Below are positions 17,122 to 24,295 of a stretch of 64,000 nucleotides of DNA, piece by piece (position 1 is the first letter of the stretch; the number at the start of each line of letters is the position of its first letter). Source of the stretch: Pseudomonas oleovorans subsp. oleovorans (GTDB lineage Bacteria > Pseudomonadota > Gammaproteobacteria > Pseudomonadales > Pseudomonadaceae); assembly GCF_002197815.1 (NCBI RefSeq), contig NZ_NIUB01000006.1, positions 62,001 to 126,000 on the forward strand. Reading direction: 5' to 3'. A program made the position numbers and the translations under genes. Under the pieces are notes generated by a model. That model ran no database searches. It was not told where the DNA came from and saw only the letters and a list, made by a program, of their open reading frames with translations.

Positions 17122-17951
17122 GCGACTATCCCCTTTGCTTGGTTGCGCAGGTTCTGGGCCTGCTCGAGGAAGTTAAGGAGAACCTGATTGACCAGGCGCG
17201 GCGACTCCACGGGCATCATGTGGCGCTGTTCGGGCAGAACCGCGACCTGGGCGCCGGGAATGCGCTCGGCCAGCTGCCTGGCCATGTCCGGGGTGGAGCC
17301 CGGGTCCAGTTCACCAGTGGCGATCAGGGTCGGCACGCAAATGCTGCCCAGATCTTCGGCGCGATACATGTCTTGGGTCGCGAACAGCTCGTAGGTGGTC
17401 AGATAGCCCTGCGGGTCGTTGCCTGCTAGCGTCTGTCGGATAGCTGCGATCTGCGCCGGGTTAGCCGCCTGGTATTCGCGACTGAACCAGCGCGACAGGG
17501 CTTGCTCTGCGTTGGCATCCGGGCCGTGTTCGGCCGCCTGGCGAGTGCGTTCGATTACCCCGGCGCGCTGGTCGCTGCTGCGGTTGAACACACTGTTGAG
17601 TACTACCAGGCCATCGATTTGCTGCGGGTGGTGCAGAGCGAAAGCTCGCGCTACCAAGCCGCCCATGGAGAAGCCGATGACGGTGGCATGGTCGATCTGC
17701 AGGTGTTCGAGCAGCTCGCGCAACTGCTCGGCATAGCCGGGCAGGCCCGTGCCCGGCTGCGGGCGCGGGCTGGCGCCGTGGCCGAGCATGTCGTAGGCGA
17801 TGACCTGGAAATGAGGTGCCAGACCGACGATCTGACCACCCCACATTTCCTTGTTCAGGCCGACCCCGTGGATCAGCACCACAGGATGTCCTTGGCCGGT
17901 GGCCAGGTAGCTGGTGCCGGCCGGGGTGGATTTAGCGGTGAGCCGAATCAT
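17118..17951 (-). CDS. Alpha/beta hydrolase (candidate for (amidomethylene)succinate-type hydrolysis)
   Basis: 277 aa. The nucleophile elbow GFSMGG has Ser95; Asp216 in TGELDPG and His244 in EQRHMMP complete the triad, and HGVG at 28-31 gives the oxyanion hole. Hydrolases of this fold split (E)-2-(acetamidomethylene)succinate in vitamin B6 breakdown and the N-methylformamido analogue (TgnD) in trigonelline breakdown, giving succinate semialdehyde. A succinate-semialdehyde dehydrogenase is nearby, which fits, but the substrate is inferred from context. It is translationally coupled to the aldehyde dehydrogenase gene. Confidence 0.85.
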   Translation of the reverse strand: MIRLTAKSTPAGTSYLATGQGHPVVLIHGVGLNKEMWGGQIVGLAPHFQVIAYDMLGHGASPRPQPGTGLPGYAEQLRELLEHLQIDHATVIGFSMGGLVARAFALHHPQQIDGLVVLNSVFNRSSDQRAGVIERTRQAAEHGPDANAEQALSRWFSREYQAANPAQIAAIRQTLAGNDPQGYLTTYELFATQDMYRAEDLGSICVPTLIATGELDPGSTPDMARQLAERIPGAQVAVLPEQRHMMPVESPRLVNQVLLNFLEQAQNLRNQAKGIVA

Positions 17952-17979
17952 GGAGAGCTCCTGCACGGGCCTTGAGGGA

Positions 17980-18570
17980 TCACTGCGCCTGTTCTGCGGC
18001 CAGTTCTTCCAGGTCGATGTAGCGGTTGCCGATGCGCGGGTGCAGGCGGCCACCGTTGGCAGCTCCGAGCACGACCACGATTTCGTCGGCGCGCGGCGCA
18101 TCCTCTATCTGCATTTCCAGGGTGATGTAGTGCGAGCGCAGGCCCTCGTCGTCTTTGTGCATCATCGGAATCTGGATCGAGGTGCCCGGGCCGCCGCGCT
18201 TGTTGGTGAAGCTCAGGTAGCTCTTGGCATCGACCGCCTGGCGGTAATGGTTGCCAAAGCGCAGGGTGTGGATCACCGCTGACGCATGCTCGATCTCGCC
18301 ATCGGCGCCGACCACAGCGGCCTTGCCGTAGGCTTCGATATTAGCCGCGCCGCCGATGGCTGCTGTCAGGCGCTCGACCATCATGGCGCCCAGCTCGGAG
18401 CAGTTGGCCTTGATTTCGGGCTTGAGGTCTTCGACGAAACCGCGGCCGAGCCAGGGGTTCTTGATCACTACGGCGAGGCCGACCATGGTCACCGGCTTGT
18501 CGGTGACCTTGCCGCCTTCAATCAGGGTTTCCTCGATATAGCTGACGATCTTGCGGATCTCGAAACTCAT
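17980..18570 (-). CDS. DUF1185 (amino acid synthesis family) protein
   Basis: 196 aa. It begins MSFEIRKIVSYIEETLIEGG and contains HYRQAVDAKSYLSFTNKRGG, hallmarks of the DUF1185 (AA_synth) family. No activity is firmly established for the family. It is the first gene of the unit DUF1185-hydrolase-ALDH-flavin reductase, 28 bp before the hydrolase. A perfect TGGTATACCA lies 60 bp before its start. Members recur in N-heterocycle and amide catabolic clusters, so an accessory hydrolase or isomerase role is possible but unproven. Confidence 0.82.
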   Translation of the reverse strand: MSFEIRKIVSYIEETLIEGGKVTDKPVTMVGLAVVIKNPWLGRGFVEDLKPEIKANCSELGAMMVERLTAAIGGAANIEAYGKAAVVGADGEIEHASAVIHTLRFGNHYRQAVDAKSYLSFTNKRGGPGTSIQIPMMHKDDEGLRSHYITLEMQIEDAPRADEIVVVLGAANGGRLHPRIGNRYIDLEELAAEQAQ

Positions 18571-18629
18571 GGATGTGCTCCTGTGTGCTGTGGGTTCGGA
18601 TGCTGTCTGGCATCGATAAGTTCGTATCA

Positions 18630-18639
18630 TGGTATACCA
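18630..18639. promoter_or_regulatory. Predicted GntR operator, site 4
   Basis: A perfect TGGTATACCA followed by TAATACG, 60 bp upstream of the DUF1185 start, where it can control the catabolic operon. Confidence 0.72.
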
Positions 18640-18762
18640 TAATACGAGATGCGCAAGTCAAGCTTTGTCGTGTTCCTACAGCGCCCGTCGGACAAGGCTT
18701 CTGGCACAAAGACCATTAATCGGGGACTTTCCAATAAGGCGTTGAAAATGCTGATTGGTTGA

Positions 18763-18772
18763 TGGTATACCG
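18763..18772. promoter_or_regulatory. Predicted GntR operator, site 5
   Basis: TGGTATACCG followed by TAATAC; the last core base differs. It is oriented towards the BCCT carrier gene, 164 bp upstream of its GTG. With site 4 it is all that I recognise in the 365-bp gap 18571-18935. Confidence 0.65.
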
Positions 18773-18935
18773 TAATACATCGCAAGGTTTGGCATGTATC
18801 CGGGTAGCGCAATCCTTGCCTGCAATCAGTCACACGCATTAGAAAGTGAGTGGTTCCAGGCAGGGTTATCCATCGGTCAGCCGAGCCGGCACTTGCGACG
18901 CCCCATTGGTTCACAACAAAAACAAGGAGACGCCT

Positions 18936-20516
18936 GTGAGCGAACGTCCCAAGAACCACCTCGAACGCGTGTTCGCAGGTGTCAATCCGACCATGGCGAT
19001 CGCCTCGATCACCATGGTCCTCGCCTTCGTGCTGTTCACTGTGACCAACGCCGAGCTGGCCAACGGTATCTATACCGCTACCAAGTCCTGGATCGAGGGC
19101 TCACTGGGCTGGTACTACGTAGCCGTCGTTAGTTCGGTGCTGTTCTTTACCGTCTGGGTCGGTTTCAGCCGATTTGGCACTTTGCGCCTGGGCAAGGACG
19201 ATGAGCGCCCCGAGTTCAGCAACTTCTCCTGGTTCGCCATGCTGTTCAGCGCCGCAGTTGGCACCGGCCTACTGTTCTGGAGTATCGCCGAGCCGCTGAT
19301 GCACATGCAGGGCAACCCCTACATGGACATGGCCGGGGTCGCGGCTGGCAGCGCTGAGGCCGCGCAGATCGCCCTGCGCATCACCATGTTCCACTGGGGC
19401 CTGCACGGCTGGTGCATCTATATCGTGGTCGGCCTGGTGCTGGCCTATTTCACCTATCGCCGCGGCCTGCCGCTGACCATCCGCTCGGCGCTGTATCCGC
19501 TGCTGGGCGAGCGGATCCACGGTCCGATCGGCCATGCGGTGGACTTGCTGGCGATCTTCAGCACCCTGTTCGGCACCGCCACCACCCTGGGCCTGGGCGT
19601 TTCGCAGATGAACGCCGGGCTGAGCTACATGTTCGGCTGGGAAATCTCCACTACCAACCAATTGCTGCTGATTGCCGGCACCTCGGTGGTGGCGACCTTC
19701 TCCGCTGTCTCTGGCGTGCGCCGCGGCATCCTCTGGCTCAGCGAGTGGAATATCCGCCTGAGCAGCATTCTGTTCCTGTTCCTGCTGCTGGCCGGGCCGA
19801 CCGTGTTCCTGCTGGGCTTGTATGCCACCAGCATCGGCGACTACCTGGCTCACTTCATTCCCATGGGGCTGTGGACCGACTCCGATCCGGAGCGCCAGTG
19901 GCAGGGCTGGTGGACGATCTTCTACTGGGGCTGGTGGCTGTCCTGGGGCCCGTTCGTCGGCATGTTCATCGCCCGTATCTCCCGTGGTCGCACCGTGCGC
20001 CAGGTGGTGGTGGGCGGGATGCTGGCTTCCACCCTCGGCGCCTTCCTGTGGATCGTGATCATGGGCGGCACCGGCGTCTACCTGCAGCTCAATGGTGTCG
20101 ACCTGGCGAGCGTGGCCAACAGCGACCTGACCATGGTGCTTTACAAGACCATCGAAGGTCTGGGCGTGGAGTGGGCCATCCTGCCCATGGCCGGCCTGGC
20201 GACGCTGATGATCGTCAGCTGGTTCGTCACCTCGGCAGACTCGGCGACGCTGGTGATCTGCACCATCCTTTCCCAGGGCGACCACAACCCGCCGCAGCGC
20301 TACCGCATCATCTGGGGCCTGGGCCTCGGCGCCCTGGCCGGCGTGCTGTTGTTGGCCGGCGGCCTGCAGGGCCTGCAGGCGGCGACCATCGCGGCGGCTC
20401 TGCCGTTCTCCCTGGTGCTGCTGCTGATCTGCTACTGCCTGGTCAAGGCGCTGCATCAGGAGGAAAGTGCACTGCAGCGCACTGCCGAACCGAGGGTGGG
20501 CGCTCGCGTCTCTTGA
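18936..20516 (+). CDS. BCCT-family transporter (betaine/carnitine/choline type)
   Basis: 526 aa with about twelve membrane helices. The family motifs are present: AAVGTGLLFWSIAEP near residue 105 and the helix-8 signature FYWGWWLSWGPFVGMFIARI near residue 330. The family carries quaternary ammonium compounds and trimethylamines across the inner membrane with Na+ or H+. The GTG at 18936 is chosen because AAGGAGA lies 5 bp before it and the protein then starts at the normal place. With an operator upstream, it is a second uptake route for the block. Trigonelline- or betaine-like substrates fit, but specificity is not proven. Confidence 0.9.
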   Translation: MSERPKNHLERVFAGVNPTMAIASITMVLAFVLFTVTNAELANGIYTATKSWIEGSLGWYYVAVVSSVLFFTVWVGFSRFGTLRLGKDDERPEFSNFSWFAMLFSAAVGTGLLFWSIAEPLMHMQGNPYMDMAGVAAGSAEAAQIALRITMFHWGLHGWCIYIVVGLVLAYFTYRRGLPLTIRSALYPLLGERIHGPIGHAVDLLAIFSTLFGTATTLGLGVSQMNAGLSYMFGWEISTTNQLLLIAGTSVVATFSAVSGVRRGILWLSEWNIRLSSILFLFLLLAGPTVFLLGLYATSIGDYLAHFIPMGLWTDSDPERQWQGWWTIFYWGWWLSWGPFVGMFIARISRGRTVRQVVVGGMLASTLGAFLWIVIMGGTGVYLQLNGVDLASVANSDLTMVLYKTIEGLGVEWAILPMAGLATLMIVSWFVTSADSATLVICTILSQGDHNPPQRYRIIWGLGLGALAGVLLLAGGLQGLQAATIAAALPFSLVLLLICYCLVKALHQEESALQRTAEPRVGARVS

Positions 20517-20533
20517 TGCTACTCACAGAGCCG

Positions 20534-20558
20534 AGGCACTGGGTTAACCCCGGTGCCT
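20534..20558 (+). terminator. Probable terminator of the BCCT gene
   Basis: An AGGCAC/GTGCCT stem with an inner GGG/CCC pair begins 17 bp after the stop. The following T-run is interrupted, so termination is only probable. Confidence 0.45.
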
Positions 20559-21071
20559 TGTGCTTTATCTATTGACTCGCAGGAATGACTCACTCGTTAC
20601 CTGAGCGCCCTGATTTAGATAGGGTCTCCCCCGCTATATCGATGTCTGTTCCAAGCTGATCGCAATGAGGAGTGCTAGGCACGCGCCGAGGCCAGCGCTG
20701 CTGGGTGTTTGCGTTATGCACAGCACGCCGATGCATGCATTGGGTGCCGTCTCCAACCCTCGTGCAGACTGCTTTCCGGGCCAACGAAGTGCCGCCCCCT
20801 TTTATCTTGCCCTCCGCTTATTCCCTGCTTTTGTGCGCCTGAGCAGGGTAAACAGGCATGGTGATGTTAAGGATCTCGCCGCCGCTGTGCGGTAGCCGAG
20901 GGCAGAGGTAACCGCAGGTCCGCAGTGCTTGAATGCGCAGGCTGAGCACACGCTATCGACATCTAGATCGACGCGATAACCGACAGCTCATCGACATGAG
21001 TCTGATCACAAGAGCTGCGCCCGAGCGCTCACCGCGCCGACAGACACCTGACCGACGTAGCGACTGTTGAA
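20559..21071. other. Non-coding stretch at the left side of the mobile region
   Basis: No convincing gene on either strand; the open frames here are short and of odd composition. It may be decayed mobile-element DNA between the BCCT gene and the partition module. Confidence 0.4.
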
Positions 21072-21494
21072 TCACTTCGGGTTTGTGCTGCTGAGCAGGA
21101 GCCGTTCCTCTCCAACTAGGCGCCGGCAGCTGTGCCAGGCTGGCAACGCGCGACCCTGTCGATCTCTGCGCAAGAGCCTGGCAACAAGGACGCCATTGAT
21201 GCGCTCCCGTCTGACTATCTTGCATGCACACGTGCTGCGGTCCCATCGCCGCCACTGTTTTCGACAGCGGTGCGTTCGCCTGCAGGTGGCCGTGCTACGC
21301 AGCCACTGCATTGCCTCTGGCGGTAGGTGAACTAGCATCAGATCGCCGGCGCCAGTGAGTTGGCCGGCGAAGTGCGATACCTGCCGGTAGGCATGCTGTC
21401 GGACGTGTTGTAGATCAGCCGTGGTGGCGACGTTGCGAGCGCTGCCTAACTCAACATGAATATGCTGCCTGCGAGTAGTGTCAGCGGTCGCCAT
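21072..21494 (-). CDS. Hypothetical open frame downstream of the partition genes (possibly decayed)
   Basis: 140 codons, starting at an ATG 19 bp after the stop of the ribbon-helix-helix gene, with a GGGGA ribosome site. The first 65 or so residues look like a plausible soluble protein (MATADTTRRQHIHVELGSAR onward); the remainder is Arg/Cys/Trp-rich and looks like a shifted frame. I do not recognise it. It could be the third gene of the parA operon, broken by a frameshift. Confidence 0.25.
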   Translation of the reverse strand: MATADTTRRQHIHVELGSARNVATTADLQHVRQHAYRQVSHFAGQLTGAGDLMLVHLPPEAMQWLRSTATCRRTHRCRKQWRRWDRSTCACKIVRRERINGVLVARLLRRDRQGRALPAWHSCRRLVGEERLLLSSTNPK

Positions 21495-21513
21495 GCCTGA
21501 TGAGTCCCCGGCG

Positions 21514-21726
21514 TCATGACGTGGCCTGCTGCTTCAGCACCTCGCGCAGCATTTCCGCCATGGTCACGCCGCGCTCGAAGGCCGTCAGCTTGATGCGCGT
21601 ATGCAGCGACGATGTCACGTTCAGCGTCAGCCGAGCGCTGTCGAGGGCTGCGCCCTGGCGTATCCAGGCTTCGGCCTGCGGATCGGCCAACGGGCGTGCA
21701 CCGATCCCGATACGCTTGCCGCTCAT
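21514..21726 (-). CDS. Ribbon-helix-helix (CopG/ParG-like) partition partner
   Basis: 70 aa. The C-terminal half, SARLTLNVTSSLHTRIKLTAF and following helices ending MLREVLKQQ, has the beta-strand plus two-helix pattern of ribbon-helix-helix DNA binders; the N-terminal tail is basic and flexible. The ATG overlaps the parA stop (ATGA). Pairs of a small ParA and an RHH protein act as plasmid or ICE partition systems in which the RHH protein binds the centromere. The repeats upstream of parA are candidate targets. Confidence 0.75.
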   Translation of the reverse strand: MSGKRIGIGARPLADPQAEAWIRQGAALDSARLTLNVTSSLHTRIKLTAFERGVTMAEMLREVLKQQATS

Positions 21727-22361
21727 GACGACCACCTCAGCAACTCGTCGACCAGGCTGCTGACCTCGCGCGCGGCGGCGCTGTCCGGTGCCAGTTCGCG
21801 GGCAAGGCGACCGGCCGCCACGCTCTCGGCGAAGACGATACGCTGGCGTACTTCCGCCTGCAGTGCCGGCAGCGGTTGATCGGCCAACGCGCCGCGCGCT
21901 TCACGGCCGATTACCGTGGTACTGACGCGGCGGTTGATGGCGAACGCCGCGCGCAGCGTGGGCCTGAACACCTGCGCCTCGCGGATCAGGTTGACCATCT
22001 CCGCGCTGGCCCACAGGTCGTAGGGGCTGGGCTGCACCGGGATCAACACGCGATCCGCTGCCAGCAACGCCGAGCGGGCGAGGGCGGCGATGCGCGGTGG
22101 CCCGTCGATGATCACGTGATCGGCGCGACGAGCGAGCTCCGGGGCTTCCTGGTGCAGCGTCTCGCGCGCCAGGCCGACGGCGCTGAACAGCCTGGGCAAG
22201 CCCTGCTGGCTGCGCCGCTGCGCCCAGTCCAGCGCCGAGCCCTGTGGGTCGGCATCGAGCAGGATGACGTTCTTTCCACGCAGGGCCAGTTCACCGGCGA
22301 TATGGGTGGCAAGGGTGGTTTTTCCTACCCCGCCTTTCTGGTTGAGCAGGGCGACGATCAT
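21723..22361 (-). CDS. parA: ParA-family partition ATPase
   Basis: 212 aa, short type Ib-like ParA without an N-terminal HTH. The deviant Walker A KGGVGKTT lies at 9-16, the Walker A' motif LLDADPQGSALDW near 34-46, and the Walker B-like HVIIDGPP near 83-90. It drives segregation of plasmids and some integrative elements. It is followed directly by an RHH gene and preceded by direct repeats, the usual layout of a plasmid maintenance cassette. This marks the surrounding DNA as mobile. Confidence 0.9.
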   Translation of the reverse strand: MIVALLNQKGGVGKTTLATHIAGELALRGKNVILLDADPQGSALDWAQRRSQQGLPRLFSAVGLARETLHQEAPELARRADHVIIDGPPRIAALARSALLAADRVLIPVQPSPYDLWASAEMVNLIREAQVFRPTLRAAFAINRRVSTTVIGREARGALADQPLPALQAEVRQRIVFAESVAAGRLARELAPDSAAAREVSSLVDELLRWSS

Positions 22362-22428
22362 GGCCGGTTCTCCCCAGCCAGACTGCCCCGATCAGCACCT
22401 GTCCACATACAAGCGCTGCCCCAATAAC

Positions 22429-22458
22429 AAGTTAGAGCTTTTAAGTTAGCTAAGTTAA
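22429..22458. repeat. Three AAGTTAR heptamers upstream of parA
   Basis: AAGTTAG at 22429-22435 and 22443-22449, and AAGTTAA at 22452-22458, in the only AT-rich patch before parA. They are a probable operator or centromere for the RHH protein. Confidence 0.5.
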
Positions 22459-22501
22459 GGGAGGCTGGAAGCCGCGCCAGCCATGGCCTGTAGAGGCGTT
22501 T

Positions 22502-22615
22502 GTGCGCCTGAAGGCACGTGCGCCGCGCTCCTGATAGCACGGGCCGGCGTGCGCCTGAAAGCACGTCGGGATTCACAGCTTTTCCCAAAGTTATCCCCGT
22601 GCCGTTGACGGCACG
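22502..22615. repeat. Four 17-bp iteron-like repeats with dyad ends
   Basis: The repeats are at 22502-22518, 22525-22541, 22549-22565 and 22599-22615. Three match GTGC-N9-GCACG; the second begins GCGC instead. The first three are spaced 23-24 bp apart. A DnaA-box-like TTATCCCCG lies at 22591-22599. The array may be a partition centromere or a plasmid-type replication origin. Confidence 0.6.
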
Positions 22616-23312
22616 CGCCGGAGATCCGGTCGCCTGGGTGCTAGCGCTGCGATGTTTCAGCGGTTTCCGAGGCAGGAGAGGGCGTCGCTCCGAAGCTGGG
22701 CGCGGGCGGCTCCAGATAATCTCGCCGAGGAGATGCGTTGCGATTTGCGGCGCATCGTCCTCGTGCTGGAGTTAGCGCCGATGGTTGCCCTCCGGGCCTG
22801 TGCGCGTTTGCCGGAAACGGGTCAGGAGCGCGTTGAGGCGCTTCAGGTGACTTGGGAAAGGGCCGCAGGTGGGGTAAGCGGCTGGAGCGTTCTAAGGGGC
22901 TCTGGAGGCGTTTCTGGCCGCTGTCGTTGAGCGTGGCTCAAGGGTGAACAGACGGGCCTAACTGGTAGACCCTGGCCTGTTCGTGTGCGAGCTCGCGTCT
23001 CGCAGTCTCGCCCAACGGGCGGCACGTGGCGTGAGTGGCTGCAGTCTCCGAAGGTGCGGTTCTACGGCTTTCTGCAAAACCGGAAAACCGCATCGGCGGA
23101 TTTCAGTAAATCCGTAAAAGCGTAAATCCGCTTCCCCACCAAGCCGTAAATCCGTGGATACGGATCGACGGATTTGGGTAAAACCGTAAGACCGTAACGG
23201 TCTCAATCAACTGGCGGCACAACGTGGTTGTTCCAGGCTGATCGCCGGGGGCGCGCACCCGTGCATCAGCCTTGCGGGTGGGGCGCGCGGGTGGCCGGCA
23301 GGACAGGGGCGT
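22616..23312. other. Non-coding region with a second iteron-like cluster
   Basis: No gene recognised. At 23106-23194 there are five copies of GTAARNCCG (23106, 23122, 23146, 23178 and 23186) with inverted CGGATTT copies at 23097 and 23169. The density suggests protein-binding sites of a replication or transfer origin. The remainder, 22616-23070, is GC-rich without visible genes. Confidence 0.5.
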
Positions 23313-23342
23313 AAAAACAAGGCACCGGGTCGCCCCGGTGCC
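23313..23342 (-). terminator. Rho-independent terminator of ardA
   Basis: On the minus strand GGCACCGGG, a GCGA loop and CCCGGTGCC are followed by TTGTTTTT, starting 10 bp after the ardA stop. Confidence 0.9.
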
Positions 23343-23351
23343 TCCGCTGGG

Positions 23352-23864
23352 TTAGCGATTCCAGAACACGTGCACCTGCTCGAAGCCGGTCTCCAGGGTG
23401 AATAGGTCGCCGCTGTACTCCATGTCGCGGGCCATGGCGCGGTAGTCGATGTACATGGCCAGGTGCTGCGGAATGCTGGTGGTTTCCTCGGTCAGCTCCT
23501 GGGCGTAGTCGGCCAGCGAGCTGTAACAGCCACAGTAGTCTTCCTCGGCCGCCTTGCGCGCTTGCTCCAGGTCGTTGAAGTGAGAGAGCAGGGCGCCGCC
23601 AAACTCGGGGTACTCCTCGATGAAACACGCAATCTCATGGGCGTTTTCGAGACCCTCATATTCGCCGAGGCGGTAGCCGTCGAAGCCCTCGAAGTCATGG
23701 ATGGCGTACTCCTCCGCCCCCTCGACCGGCGAGGCCGCCAGCATGGCGTCGACCTGCGCCTGGATATCGTTCAGCTCCAGGGTGGCATCGATCCAGATTC
23801 CATTTAGATGACCGGCGTTATAGGCGGCCAGGTCGGCAACGTAGATCCTGATTTCTTCGCTCAT
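23352..23864 (-). CDS. ardA: Antirestriction protein ArdA
   Basis: 170 aa, strongly acidic. It begins MSEEIRIYVADLAAYNAGHL, and the family's central HDFEGFDGYRLGEYEGLENA is present. ArdA mimics bent B-form DNA and blocks type I restriction enzymes during conjugative entry. It is typical of plasmids and ICEs and agrees with the parA/RHH module 1 kb away. AAGGAG 8 bp before the ATG fixes the start. A strong terminator follows, and a long inverted repeat lies upstream. Confidence 0.92.
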   Translation of the reverse strand: MSEEIRIYVADLAAYNAGHLNGIWIDATLELNDIQAQVDAMLAASPVEGAEEYAIHDFEGFDGYRLGEYEGLENAHEIACFIEEYPEFGGALLSHFNDLEQARKAAEEDYCGCYSSLADYAQELTEETTSIPQHLAMYIDYRAMARDMEYSGDLFTLETGFEQVHVFWNR

Positions 23865-23948
23865 GGCTTTCGCTCCTTCGTCTTCAGGGTTCTGCGCTTG
23901 CGCTGCGCATGAACCCCTGCCGACTAGGGCGACTAAGGCGGTCGTGAA

Positions 23949-24021
23949 AAAATCAGGAAAAATCGCGGAGGCTCCACCCAGCGCAGCGGCCGGGTGGAAA
24001 CCGTCTATTTTTCTTGATTTT
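23949..24021. repeat. Long inverted repeat upstream of ardA
   Basis: Arms AAAATCAGGAAAAAT (23949-23963) and ATTTTTCTTGATTTT (24007-24021) match at 14 of 15 positions, and an inner CCACCC/GGGTGG stem lies between. It could be a single-strand promoter, a leader structure or a protein site for ardA, which is read away from it. The rest of 23865-24295 shows no gene. Confidence 0.5.
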
Positions 24022-24295
24022 GAGGGGGCAAGAACCCCTGCTCTGGAAAGGGGAGAGTGTCACCAGCGGTGGCAACCTAGCGTTTCGTTTGTCGGTAACT
24101 GGCTGGAGCCGGCCAGAAGCAGCCGTTAGTGGTTGGCTACGCGACGCCCTCTCATGGAGGACCTAGGTATGAGGGCAGGAGGGCTCTAGGGAAGTTGGGC
24201 CTATTCACTTTGTCCCGCTCAGCGTTTGTGACTCGCTCTAGTATCGATTATGGCACCATGCTACTTTCGCAAAAATGCCATGGACGGAGTCTCAC

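Noticed and set aside
5550..18660. Open frames that start with Met-Val-Tyr-His at several places
   Set aside because: The shared N-terminus is only the translation of the ATGGTATACCAT operator palindrome, not a leader peptide family.
22652..22930. 92-codon plus-strand frame in the repeat region
   Set aside because: Arg/Gly-rich composition, no ribosome site and no similarity that I recognise; probably a chance frame in GC-rich DNA.
22502..23200. CRISPR array
   Set aside because: Repeats are 9-17 bp, partly inverted and irregularly spaced, without uniform spacers or cas genes.
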